Assembly (NCBI GenBank): GCA_905331475.1
Contig: CAJNYU010000687.1
Location: forward strand, 100,967-164,966
Reading direction: 5' to 3'
DNA length: 64,000 nucleotides
Source: Rotaria socialis
Lineage: Eukaryota; Rotifera; Eurotatoria; Philodinida; Philodinidae
The notes beneath the pieces are model-generated. The model did not search any database. It was not told the DNA's origin and saw only the letters and a list, made by a program, of their open reading frames with translations. A program made the position numbers and the translations under genes. Shown one piece after another: positions 37,062 through 46,679 of the stretch. Within the stretch, counting starts at the first letter, position 1; every line of letters begins with the position of its first letter.

Positions 37062-37853
37062 TCATAAGTTCAATGGTTTTTTTATAACTTCATTAACTTT
37101 TGCTTTTGATAAAAATGCGATGACTAAAACATTTCGATAGCCACAATCAGCTTCTTGATCCAATTCGAGTTCCGATACGCCATGGAATAATTTTTCATCA
37201 TCAAGAAATAGTGTTTCAGATTCTTGTAACATTGTAACATGGGTTAATGGTATTTTATTGAGATCTAGAACTGTTGTTTGTCCACCGGAAATATTTTTTC
37301 TATCGATGAACACAATGAAAACAAAATCTCTACCGTCACGATGTATACCTTCGGGTGACGGTTTACCAGTCATATTCTTTGTACAGTGAATATGCATCTG
37401 ATGTGCTTCAATAAACCAATCATCGGGACCTTGTAATTCTGTGCATACATCAACAAGATAATACAAAATATTTCGAAATACTGCATTGTGTAATATATGT
37501 TCTTCAAATTGTTCATAATGTCTTGGTATACCACCATTTAGTGTATTATGATAAAGTGCTTGATAATACGGTTGTTTTGGTTCAACATAGATACATTTAT
37601 TTAGATCACTGTAATTGAATACAGCAAAACGACGATAACGATATTTACCATTATCGTTCATATAATTATCTAGCATGAGATTCAACCAACTCTTCTTAAA
37701 CGATTGCCAGCTAGCCGATTGTAAAGTATCTTCGGTGAATAATTGTGGTATATGTGCATAATGGGCTGATTTAATCTCACATGCGACACTTTTTTCAGAG
37801 GTATTAATCATGTTTGATTCCACTTTTTGAATTGCTGTTTGGTTAATATTCAT
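37062..37853 (-). CDS. 2OG-Fe(II) dioxygenase of the 2OG-Fe_Oxy_2 (isoleucine-hydroxylase-like) family
   Basis: A single uninterrupted exon of 263 residues. The iron-binding facial triad is visible: H171 and D173 in PSPEGIHRDGRDFV and H224 in KLFHGVSELE. R240 is placed to bind 2-oxoglutarate (CGYRNVLVIAF). ENISGGQTTV-like sequence (NISGGQTTVLD) follows the HxD motif as in bacterial free amino-acid hydroxylases of this family. The likely reaction is 2-oxoglutarate- and O2-dependent hydroxylation of a small substrate, possibly a free amino acid; the substrate cannot be read from sequence. There is no signal peptide or membrane segment, so it is probably cytosolic. The family is known mainly from bacteria. 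An intronless gene among intron-rich neighbours in a transposon-rich stretch makes horizontal transfer the best explanation, but codon use looks adapted to the AT-rich host. Confidence 0.85.
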   Translation of the reverse strand: MNINQTAIQKVESNMINTSEKSVACEIKSAHYAHIPQLFTEDTLQSASWQSFKKSWLNLMLDNYMNDNGKYRYRRFAVFNYSDLNKCIYVEPKQPYYQALYHNTLNGGIPRHYEQFEEHILHNAVFRNILYYLVDVCTELQGPDDWFIEAHQMHIHCTKNMTGKPSPEGIHRDGRDFVFIVFIDRKNISGGQTTVLDLNKIPLTHVTMLQESETLFLDDEKLFHGVSELELDQEADCGYRNVLVIAFLSKAKVNEVIKKPLNL

Positions 37854-38790
37854 TGTAAGGTAATACTAAACCTCGAAAAAAGTAACACGATTATTTTTGT
37901 TTCGCACATTATATTATCTATTCATATCCTATACTTTCTTTCGTTTCCCTATATTATTTGTCACTTTTTTTAAACTGTTCAATAGATGATCTCGTGACCA
38001 AAAATCCTGTTTTTACACTTTCTGACGGTTTTTCATTTGTTTAACCTGTTTTTAATGTTTTTTCATATCCGCCTTTTGTGCATATGCTTTTCGTTTCTTA
38101 GAGATTCACAATGGATATTTTATTTTTATCATGTAAAATGGCTAGAAGAGACAAATCTAAGAAAAACCTCTATAAAGATAATAAGATCAATATAGACCAG
38201 GAATATATTCTAGAGTCATTTATTGTCATCGCATCTCCTCCATAGAGTTTGGAAAAAAAGTTTTTTTAATTAAATTCTAACAAGTAACTACGTATATTGC
38301 TGTCGTGAATCTAGGAAGCGTAACATAAAATAACAGAACGATTCTTATTTATATCCAGAATTTTGATGACCAACTTGCATATACTAATAACTAAAAGCTC
38401 CACGAAACTGTATCCCGTATGGAAACTTTCAAGTTCCTTTCCAAATCCAGATCATCACTTACTTTGAAAGAATGAATAAGGCTTTGTTTTGCAACTGATC
38501 TTTGTAAAATGTTGAAAGACAAACGAATGAAACTCTCCCTGAAAGCTGTCCTATTTATAGTGAACATATATGCAGTAATCCGGTTTCTCCCAATACTTCG
38601 GCGAGTGGGGATTCCCATCGTTCTAAATTCACATCAGAACTCCCAATGAGATGGGATGGGATATGATAGATTCGTCCCATCCCATCCCATGGGATGTCGA
38701 ATAGATTTTTCACTTATGATATTATTGTATGAAAGATGTCACTTGGAGACATTAACGAAAACTGAGCGACTTTTTTTTCTTATTTTCCAT
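37854..38790. other. Intergenic with CCCATCCCATGGG-word patch
   Basis: Upstream of the dioxygenase gene. A palindromic patch at about 38640-38700 is made of GGGATGGGA and CCATCCCATCCCATGGG words. No gene is supported. Confidence 0.45.
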
Positions 38791-39290
38791 TGGTAAACAA
38801 ATTATTAAGTGACTGATAATGCTGGAAGTTTTTTGGCTATTTCAACTGATGATGCTGCCATCAAACGTACAGTCATACAAAAACAACGAGTACTAGCTTT
38901 CTTCATTGAGCATCAATTTCATATACGCAAGCTAGTCTTGTCACTTTTTCAACAATTTGAAACATTTCCTGTGGCTGAAGACGAAGGATTATGAGATCTT
39001 TTTCAAGAGTTGACTTGTTTAGAAGTAAAATTTGGTACCTTTCATATTAAAGATTTAGTTCGATGTGCCGATACAGCATAAAATCACACACCATCACCAG
39101 CAGATGAATACGAATCTGATTTAAAAAAAACATACTGAAAGAGCCACACGACAATGATGTCATTTGTATAATTGGTCCAGATATATATAAAGTGATTCGT
39201 ATACGCAAATATCATGCTTACATTTATTCTATTCATTTGTGGGTGCAAATTTCCATTATTAAACTATTGTTTTGTGTTGACGACGCTTTT
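38791..39290 (+). pseudogene. Degenerate ORF remnant, unknown family
   Basis: The frame starting at 38809 reads about 61 residues (RKLVLSLFQQFETFPV and so on) to a stop. The same frame then continues protein-like (DLFQELTCLEVKFGTFHIKDLVRC) through further stops to about 39130. This looks like a decayed coding sequence rather than random DNA, but no family is recognised. It lies 55 bp or more outside the inverted-repeat element at 39345 and may be part of an older transposon. Low confidence. Confidence 0.3.
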
Positions 39291-39344
39291 ATGATTGCTG
39301 TAAACCTTGAATAAAATATTTTTTCACTTTGGATGTATATGTAC

Positions 39345-40053
39345 GTTGTAGGGAAAATTGGAATTCAGGAAAATTCGGAATTTGTTTAGTCAAAATTAGA
39401 ATTCTGATTCTGTCTAGGCAAAATCAAGATTCTAATTTTGATCGGTTTCTTTTTTCAGACAGAATTGGAATTCTAATTCTGCCCTGGCGAACTTAGAATC
39501 GGGTTAGAGATAAATTCTTAAAAAGAAAATAATCAAAATTTAAGTGTTACAGCTATATTTTATTCAACAAAATCTTTTTTTCTGAACATTTTACAATTAG
39601 AAGCCTAAATGTTTTACTCTAGTCACCCATATTTTTATAACAAACTCGTTTTGAATGACATTTTGTCGAAGAAAAAACTCCATTTTTTTGCAAGGACATT
39701 GTTTCGAAACGCATTTGCCTTTACAATCGCAAGTGCGACCACTTGCTGATGCACGTGCATAAAGTTTACATGCTTCAATAAATGTAATGTCCTTCAAATT
39801 ATCAATAACAAGCTGTTTTAATTCTACTGGACAAACCATTTTTCTCATCTACTGTACGTTTACTAAAACATGTGACTGTATGAATTTATCTCTAGTCCGA
39901 TTCTAATTTTGCCCGGACAGGATTAGAATTCTAATTCTGTCTGAAAAAAAAACCGGTCAAAATTAGAATCTTGATTTTGCCTACGTAGAATCAGAATTCT
40001 AATTTTGACTAGGCAAATTCCGAATTTTTATGAATTCCTATTTTGCCTACAAC
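39345..40053. mobile_element. 709-bp DNA element with 173-bp terminal inverted repeats
   Basis: The left arm 39345-39517 and right arm 39882-40053 are inverted copies with only scattered differences, starting GTTGTAGG and ending CCTACAAC. Each arm is itself built of smaller palindromic words (TTAGAATTCTGATTCT, AAGATTCTAATTTTG). A short central segment holds a broken minus-strand ORF with a cysteine-rich CXC motif. No exact target-site duplication is evident (left flank ATATGTAC, right flank ATATATAT). It is a non-autonomous DNA transposon or foldback element of unknown superfamily. Confidence 0.8.
39597..39848 (-). pseudogene. CXC-domain (tesmin/TSO1-like) fragment, frameshifted
   Basis: Inside the inverted-repeat element. 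Residues about 33-52 read ASGRTCDCKGKCVSKQCPCK, a Cys-rich zinc-binding CXC half-domain of the kind found in LIN54/tesmin and also carried by some transposon proteins. After a run of seven A the listed frame loses the pattern. The +1 reading supplies KCHSKRVC and NMGD before a stop, so a one-base change in the homopolymer has broken the domain. It is probably the 3' end of a former transposase or accessory gene. Confidence 0.55.
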
Positions 40054-40130
40054 ATATATATGCATATATATACTAGCGGAGGTACCCGATGAAAAGGGAA
40101 TATAGTTAAAGTTTTGCATCTTCCACCTGA

Positions 40131-40363
40131 CTTTTCCTGCCGTGCATGACACGTCTTCTACAGGAATGTTCCCACTGTGGGTGAGCTATCTGCAACAGAA
40201 ATTTTCCTGCCGTGTGTCAAATCTCTTCCACAGAACTTTTCTCATCATGCCTGAAACCTCTTGGACAGGACTTTTACCTGCATGCCTCAGGCATTTTCAA
40301 GAGGATTGTTCCCGCTGAGTGTTAGGCGTTTTCCATACGACTCTTCCCACCGAGCTCAAGCTG
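40131..40363. repeat. 35-bp tandem array, about 6.6 diverged copies
   Basis: Units start at 40131, 40166, 40201, 40236, 40271, 40306 and (partial) 40341. Each begins with a variant of CTTTTCCTGCC or TGTTCCC and ends with a variant of TCTTCYACAGGA. The length is exactly 35 bp per unit although sequence identity is modest. A weaker partial unit precedes 40131. There is no coding pattern (35 is not a multiple of three). Confidence 0.7.
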
Positions 40364-41121
40364 ACATATTCACTCACATCCGCCCTGGACACAATCACTC
40401 TCGAATTTGCATTGAACTGCGTCATTTGATTAGAAGTGAGTAAAATCGCGATCTCTTACGACTTGGATGAAATTTCGCGCACGCCTTCTCTCTCACTCCG
40501 ATCAGCCTGCCGACTTTCTTTTGCACTCAAGGAACTGACACGGATATTTCCGTGACGCTATCTCTCACGACAACTAAATACATAGCGAACAGACTCATCA
40601 GAATCTCGATCCATGTTGGCCGGCGTGAAATTCTATCTCACTTTTTGCTTTCTTCATTCGATGGATATTTCCATCTATACAGTTCCTCTTCGTCTTATAC
40701 ATTCTATTCGTTTTTTTTCGACCATCCTAAAATGTCTTGTGCCGAATGGCAAAAGCTCAGGTTTTAATATACTTTTGCTCTCAAGTTTTGGAAGAACAAT
40801 CATGCGCGCAAATTCTCTGGAAGAGACATTTACTATAATATATTTAACAATGAGTGTGGGGGAGGGGAAACATTCTCCTGAGGTTAAAATTTGAGGTTGA
40901 AAACTACTCTATAACCTTCTTCTGGTCGAAAGGGTATTCTCTGCAAAATTTCATTGTATTTGCTCGCACGGTGTCGAAATGCATGAAGAACAAACAGACA
41001 AACCTTCTTCTTTATATATATATACAAGAGCGTTTGTTGTAAAAAGAGGAGAGGGGTTGTTATTATTCATTAATACAAGGCAGCGAAAATAGTGATAATT
41101 TTCTTCATCTTGGTAAACTGT
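40364..41121. other. Intergenic, no feature recognised
   Basis: Sequence between the 35-bp array and the composite repeat. It is slightly richer in GC than the average here (40360-40620). The overlapping short ORFs have no recognisable domain. Confidence 0.4.
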
Positions 41122-41371
41122 ACTCTAAAAAAATCGGTACTCTACCGAACCTTAATAGTTTCGCATTTCTTCACCGAACGATTTTAAGTTCCGTAGAGTG
41201 AAAAACGTTCCGTGGTCTCCTTTCAGAACCATTTTAAGTTCAGCAGATTTCATCAGGTTTCGCAATTGTGCGCCTGAACTCTTCGAAGGTTCCGTGAGGT
41301 GGTTTGTAGTTTCGTACGTCATGTACCAATCCTCTGATAGTTTTGCGAAATGGCAGAAGGCTTTGTCATAT

Positions 41372-41680
41372 ACCCACTGAACCACTGTTGGTTTCGTGAA
41401 CGATCCGAAGGTTTCGCATTATTTGTGCGGAACTTTTCGACACTTATTAGTCGGCTTTAATGTTTCGTAATATATCCACGGAACCAGTGTTGGTTTCGCG
41501 GACGATTCAAAGCTTTCCTATTATTTGTACGGAACTTTTCCTAACTTTCTAGTGTGCTTTAATGTTTTTTCAAATACCGACCAAACCAACGTTAGTTTCG
41601 TAGACTATCTCAGGGTTTCATAGTTTTTGCGCTTAACTTTTCACCGATTTATTATCTCTGTCAAACTTTCCATAGCTTAT
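41372..41680. repeat. 103-bp tandem array, about 3 copies
   Basis: Copies begin near 41373, 41476 and 41578. Each has a CCACGGAACCAGTGTTGGTT-like start, an ATTATTTGTACGGAACTTTT-like middle and a GCTTTAATGTTT-like end. Copy 3 is the most diverged. Similar GGAACC/GGTTTCG words continue outside the strict array. Confidence 0.7.
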
Positions 41681-42041
41681 CGGGGCTTCAGAGTTCAAAT
41701 CCGTTCTCAGTTTTTCTATACGAGCTTTCATGACTGAAAAAACCCGCCGATCAGGAGTCCAAACTTCACATGGTTCACTTTTTATTTCAACCCTGTTGTC
41801 AATTCTAGGGTAAGTTTGAAGTGATGAAAATGAATAATTTTTTTCTTTGTTTTTGATTCATTCATATAGAAGGTTTCAGGTAAATTTGATGTCATAAAAT
41901 AACAGAAATTTGTTTTGTTTAATTATAGAAGGCCGCAAAGATGCAATTTCAGGTCAGTTTGATCGTGTATAATTTAATATATTTGATTTTTTTTTCTAGG
42001 TTGATGATTATACGCAGTTTTAGGTAAGTTCTCTCCCAGTA

Positions 42042-43323
42042 TCACCCTGTCCGGAAAGTTCGTGCAACTCATATACTGTTAAATCGTAGAATAACAATTA
42101 TCATATTTATTGAATGTAGTGACCATCACTAGCAACCACGCGCAGCCAGCGGTCAATCGAACTTTCTATACCTTGACAAAAAAAAATTCGAATTAAGATG
42201 ATATAAATAGTCCTCAACAGTTGAAATTGCTTCATTGTCGGAGCTGAAATTCTTGCCACGAAGGATTTTCTTCAAGTTTGAGAACAGGTGGTAATCAGGC
42301 GGTGCAATATCTGGAGAATAGGCCGGATGATTCAGCTCGACGAAGCCAGCCTCTTGAATAGCAGCCTGCACAATGTTGCATTTGTGAACGGGAGCGTTGT
42401 CATGAAGAATGAGCACGCCCGCGGCTGACCTTGCCGCGACGTTTCTCCAGGATGGCAGAACGCAGCCGTTCGATGGTTGATGCATAATAAGAACCATTGA
42501 CTGTAGTTCCATGTGGCAGGTAGTCGATGAGCAGAATGCCATATTTGTCCCAGAAAATGATCATCATAAGTTTTCCAGCTGATCTTTGTCGACGAGGTCG
42601 AGTTGGTCTCTGTTCATCTGGCTTCTTCCAGACCTTTGCTTCCATCTGGGTGAGAGGGTCGTAGTGATATACCCAGCACTCGTCATCGGTTACGACGCGG
42701 CCGAAAAAGTTTGACGAATCTGCTTCGCTCTCTTCAAGAAGCTCTTGACCACAATCCATTCGATTGGCACGTTGAAGTGGCGTCAGCAACTTTGGTACCC
42801 ATAGTGTGCAAACCTTTTTCATGCCTAAGTGAATATTCATAATTTCATGAACACTGGTTTTTGGAATGCCTAATTCATCAGATACTCGATGGACAGAGAT
42901 TTGTCGATCATTCATTACAATCCGTTCTACAGCTTCAATGTTTTCATCGGTGATCGTGGTTGATGGGCGACCGGTTCGAGGTGCATCTTCGAAGCCACGT
43001 TTTGGGTCTTTAATTTCAGCCACCCACTTTGCGACGGTGCGATACGATGGAGCAGAGTCCTTGTAAACATCATCCAACTCCTTACTAATTTCGGTGGCGT
43101 TTAGCCCTTTTCGGGTGAAAAACTTTATAACTGCACGATATTCGATATTTGATATATGAACAGACATGACTATCAAAATGTTTTTTTTCTTATGAAGGAA
43201 AAGAACTAACCAGACCAAAACTTGTGTGTAATAATAAAATTGCGCCCTCTATAGAATGATGGAGTACAAATACTTGAAGGATGTAATCCGGGGTTAGTTG
43301 CACGAACTTTTCGGACAGGGTGA
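42042..43323. mobile_element. Tc1/mariner transposon
   Basis: A 1282-bp element bounded by 28-bp terminal inverted repeats (left TCACCCTGTCCGGAAAGTTC..., right ...ACTTTTCGGACAGGGTGA) and TA target duplications at 42040-42041 and 43324-43325. It encodes a broken mariner transposase on the minus strand. It inserted into the fourth unit of the 72-bp array, so it is younger than that array. The near-identical ends suggest a fairly recent insertion. Confidence 0.95.
42107..43167 (-). pseudogene. Mariner transposase, two frameshifts
   Basis: Starts MSVHISNIEY at 43167 with the paired helix-turn-helix region (FTRKGLNATEISKEL; then GRPSTTITDENIEAVERIV). The catalytic D,D34D residues are recognisable in TDDECWVYHYDP, LILHDNAPVH and SPDIAPPDYHLF. 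One extra base near 42424 (in CGCGGGC) shifts the frame just before the second catalytic Asp. A second shift lies in a nine-base T run near 42180-42188; the expected C-terminal end SDGHYIQ is found in the other frame, stopping at 42107. The copy cannot make its own transposase but has intact ends, so it could be moved by a functional relative. Confidence 0.92.
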
Positions 43324-43565
43324 TAAATCAAAAAATTATTAGTTTTATAATTCTAGGTTAATATAGAGATGGCGTTTTAGGTATGTCTGATTTTACGTAA
43401 TAATACATTTTCACTAATTTGTTTATTATAGATTGTTTCAAGTATAATAACAGTGAAGTAAGTTTGATCTTATATAAATGATTATATTTATTCGTTTCTA
43501 TATTTTAGGTTATTTCAATTATGGAAATCACGGGAGGAGTTGGCTTTAACCATCTGATGCCGCTC

Positions 43566-43770
43566 GCTTGTATGCATACTATTCTAGTGTTTCTGAAAAC
43601 CCAAGTATGGCATGAATTAGATAAATCATAAGTAGAATAAAATAGTCTATAGGATGATTTTCGTTAATGCAAAAAAATTACTCTATAGACTACGTCATCT
43701 TACTTTTGATTCATTTGAGGTATACACACTCGGGTTTTGAGAAATACTCGAGTAGTGTGCATGCCGCGGG
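43566..43770. repeat. Foldback (hairpin) of about 200 bp
   Basis: GTATGCATACTATTCTAGTG... (about 43571-43606) is the imperfect inverse of ...CTCGAGTAGTGTGCATGC (about 43730-43765). Inside it, ATAGTCTATAG and CTATAGACTA form a nested inverted pair. It lies in the composite repeat; no coding. Confidence 0.6.
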
Positions 43771-44252
43771 TGACAGCACAGGGTTAAATGAAATTTTTGA
43801 GTGGATAGACAATTTGGAAGAAGGATTAGTGCAAATAGTTTTGTACGGAACCTTTGTTGGGTACGAAACCTTTTTTGAATGGCTTTTAAAAGGTTCTGTA
43901 CAAAACCATTGCTATGACACCCTTTTTTTTTATTATCATGAATGGGGTTGATACGAAACCTTACTTTTCACAAAACCAAAAAAGGATCTGACCGTGTGCC
44001 GAGGATAAGATCCTTTTTAGGCTCTGTAAAAAAAACTATTCTTTTTAGAGTGTGTAACATAGTCGAAATTGCGATCATGATAAGTTTGGCACAGCGATCG
44101 TCGTAAGTAGCTTAGAATTCTATATTATATATACACACTCACACTCATAGGTGACTGCAAACAAAGGCACAAACGCATTTTATTTCATATAACATTCCCT
44201 TCGTTGGAAGAAAAAAGAAGAAATTGATTGACTACAGTCTATCATATGTGAT

Positions 44253-44731
44253 TACACTCTAAATAAAAATGTGTCGGATGTGTCGTAAACTACGACACAA
44301 AGCACGACACACGGTGCTCGTTGCGACACATTCTATCCAGCAAGACGACGACGCATTTTTCACAACACATCCGACACATTTTCTATTGGTCGTTTTCAAA
44401 ACGTATATTTCCTTATTTTTTGAAAATTTAATCTCATCACATCCTCAGATCTGCCTGTTTTGGCATTGGTCCTATTCCCATCAGAACATCCAGTGTAGCC
44501 CTTCCCAGATCATGGATCGAGATGGCATTTCCTTGATTGAAAAGCAATCAAGAATTAATTTAAAAGAAAATTTTATTTTGAAAATTATCTTTCGTGCGTT
44601 CAGCGATGCTGATCATATGTCGCTGTATATTCATAACAAAACGGTGAACAACTAGTCTACAGACAGAACGCGAAAAATATACGACACAAAAATCGCGCCA
44701 CATATAGTCGACGCATTTTTATTTAGTGTGA
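44253..44731. mobile_element. GTGTCG-family MITE, copy 1
   Basis: The ends match in inverse: left CACTCTAAATAAAAATGTGT, right GCATTTTTATTTAGTG. The left part is dense in GTGTCG/CGACAC words (44270-44385). A diverged inverted copy of this left part is found at 51835-51988. The frame at 44269-44655 is not considered a gene. Confidence 0.65.
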
Positions 44732-45262
44732 CATACACGTGTTTTGTGAAGCTAAGTTGCCTGACAAATTGATTTATACTCTTATCTCTTCATACACTAT
44801 CACTCGTAAGATCCATTACGTTTAGGATCAGTGAAGTGAGTTATGCAAAGGCTTGTCTATCACATAGTGTGCGTCTTTTTTTGGTTAAGAGCAACGAAAC
44901 GCGAGTCATGCGTCAGTTATCAATGCAGTAAAAGAAATATGAAACATGCGCTGTTTACATTTTTATTTAGTTTTCTCCTTTCGCTTACATTCATAGTAAG
45001 TACATTTATTCATTCTTCGTCGACGTCGATAATCCTTGGGCATTATTTAACGGCATCTATTAACCTTGTACTAAAGTCCATCCATGATAAACGATATCGA
45101 CCCCCGATGTTAGAAGACTTCCTGATATGTGTCACTCTATATCAATTTTTCTTTTTTAGAAGAAAAATTTGCCCCAAGTTTGACGGATCTTAACCCTTTA
45201 CGACCGGATGTTGCCATTTGGCAACATTGTGTCGATATTTTAAGAAAGGTCTAGCTATTAGG
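44732..45262. other. Intergenic, no gene recognised
   Basis: The 116-codon frame at 44843-45193 is Phe/Ser-rich, without domain or splice support, and is taken as chance. The rest is unremarkable AT-rich sequence. Confidence 0.4.
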
Positions 45263-45442
45263 GGTGGACCATTTTTTTTAACGGAACTTAATTAATGACA
45301 TTAGTTAATGACTTCCATTAGCCATTAATCTTAATGGTTAATGTTTTCTAAGAAAAACTTAATTCATTAATATTAATGATTAATGAAAAACATTAACATT
45401 AATTTTAAAATTAATGTTTTCATTAATCATTAATATTAATGT
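45263..45442. repeat. TTAATG/CATTAA-word repeat at the assembly gap
   Basis: Starts AGGGGTGGACCATTTTTTTT and continues in TTAATGA, CATTAAT and TAATATTAATG words on both strands up to the N run. An inverted copy (CATTAATTAAG ... GATCCACCC) is at 59753-59865. The repeat very likely caused the assembly gap. Confidence 0.6.
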
Positions 45443-45891
45443 NNNNNNNNNNNNNNNNNNNNNNNNNNNNNNNNNNNNNNNNNNNNNNNNNNNNNNNNNN
45501 NNNNNNNNNNNNNNNNNNNNNNNNNNNNNNNNNNNNNNNNNNNNNNNNNNNNNNNNNNNNNNNNNNNNNNNNNNNNNNNNNNNNNNNNNNNNNNNNNNNN
45601 NNNNNNNNNNNNNNNNNNNNNNNNNNNNNNNNNNNNNNNNNNNNNNNNNNNNNNNNNNNNNNNNNNNNNNNNNNNNNNNNNNNNNNNNNNNNNNNNNNNN
45701 NNNNNNNNNNNNNNNNNNNNNNNNNNNNNNNNNNNNNNNNNNNNNNNNNNNNNNNNNNNNNNNNNNNNNNNNNNNNNNNNNNNNNNNNNNNNNNNNNNNN
45801 NNNNNNNNNNNNNNNNNNNNNNNNNNNNNNNNNNNNNNNNNNNNNNNNNNNNNNNNNNNNNNNNNNNNNNNNNNNNNNNNNNNNNNNNNNN
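45443..45891. other. Assembly gap (N run)
   Basis: 449 unknown bases. A single N also occurs at 46658. Confidence 0.99.
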
Positions 45892-46482
45892 GCTGAACGA
45901 CACTAATCAATAGGATTAGAAGGCTGCATAAAATTCAAGCGGGAACAAGCGGACGTCTGTACTTCTTGTACTTCTTCGTACTTCTTGGTACTTCAAAAAT
46001 GTATTGAATTAATTTTTTCACTTTTACTTTATAGTAGTACTAGTGCGATGATATCCACTTTTAATAGTTATTTTTAATAACGCCCGAGCACACTGATACA
46101 GAGACGCCGGAATGATTTCAGTCTAGCGTAGACTCACGTTTTTGGGAAAATTATGTCTGTTCATGTAAAAATACAGGATTCAAATTTGATTATTATCATA
46201 AGACTTTAGTTTTTCTCTCTATCACCAATGAAAAGTTTTAACATAGTTTGCACCAGCTACACTTTAGTTTTTATGAAGTCTTAATCGAATAATCAGTAAG
46301 AAAAAAAGGTGTCATACTGAACCTTTTAGGGTTCTAGATTTGGGTACCATTTTCAAAACCATTTAAGGTTCAAGAAAAATCTGGTTCTAGCTGGAACTTT
46401 TCCTATTTCTTCCAAAAATGTTTCTATAGTAGTAAAATGAAATCCACTACACTTAATTACACTGTAAAAAGAAGGTAGCATA
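45892..46482. other. Spacer with GGTTC-word hairpin patch
   Basis: GTACTTCTTGGTACTTC micro-repeats lie next to the gap (45958-45995). At 46310-46400 AGAACC/GGTTCT and GAACCTT/AAGGTTC words alternate. No gene. Confidence 0.45.
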
Positions 46483-46624
46483 ATAAACCTTTTAAGGGTT
46501 TATGAAAGTGCAACGTAGGCTAAACCCGTTTTACCGTATGTCAAAATTGTCATAAACCCTTTCATATACCCTTAAAGTGTTTATGATACGTTGCACTTTC
46601 ATAAACCCTTCCAAAGGGTTTATT
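46483..46624. mobile_element. 142-bp near-palindromic MITE
   Basis: Left arm AATAAACCTTTTAAGGGTTT and on to about 46519 is the near-perfect inverse of the right arm ending AAACCCTTCCAAAGGGTTTA (about 46589-46624). The arms are about 36 bp, with a short AAACCC/GGGTTT-containing centre. No coding capacity. Confidence 0.75.
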
Positions 46625-46679
46625 ACTTATATCTACCAGATTAAAATTAAGGTTTTGNAATGCATGAAATCATAAATAC

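Larger units (their letters stand above)
41810..43530 (+). repeat. 72-bp tandem array resembling microexons and short introns, split by a mariner
   Basis: GT-starting units occur at 41810, 41880, 41953, 42024, 43381 and 43458. With the mariner and one TA removed, spacing is 70, 73, 71, 73 and 77 bp. Each unit starts like a splice donor (GTAAGTTTGAT, GTAAATTTGAT, GTCAGTTTGAT, GTATGTCTGAT). It runs through AT-rich sequence to an acceptor-like TTTTTCTAG or ATTATAG, followed by a short segment: 41870-41879 (10 nt), 41929-41952 (24), 42000-42023 (24), 43357-43380 (24), 43432-43457 (26). Three segments of exactly 24 nt end in TTTCAG or TTTTAG next to the following donor. Two of them end in TAG in the frame starting at their first base, so coding is unproven. 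Confidence 0.6.
41122..44054. mobile_element. Composite repeat with ACTCTAAAAAA-type ends
   Basis: The left end ACTCTAAAAAAATCGG (41122) and right end ATTCTTTTTAGAGT (near 44050) are imperfect inverted matches. The same ACTCTAAA start is seen in the 44253 element. The interior holds a GGAACC/GGTTTCG-rich stretch with a 103-bp tandem array, a 72-bp tandem array split by a mariner, a foldback (43566-43770) and a second GGAACC/GGTTCT-rich stretch (43830-43990). Without the mariner it would be about 1.65 kb. Treating it as one element is inference from the ends. Confidence 0.4.

Noticed and set aside
40131..40363. Regular 35-bp repeats as a CRISPR array
   Set aside because: Units are contiguous with no spacers, strongly diverged, and the genome is eukaryotic.
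44269..44655. 128-codon ORF inside the GTGTCG element
   Set aside because: The frame follows the repeat words, with Arg/His/Thr bias from CGACAC/GTGTCG, and is not preserved in the second copy.
44843..45193. 116-codon plus-strand ORF as a membrane protein gene
   Set aside because: Phe/Ser-rich low-complexity frame in repeat-rich DNA, no splice partners or family features.
45380..45910. Open frames across the N run
   Set aside because: They are artefacts of unknown bases.
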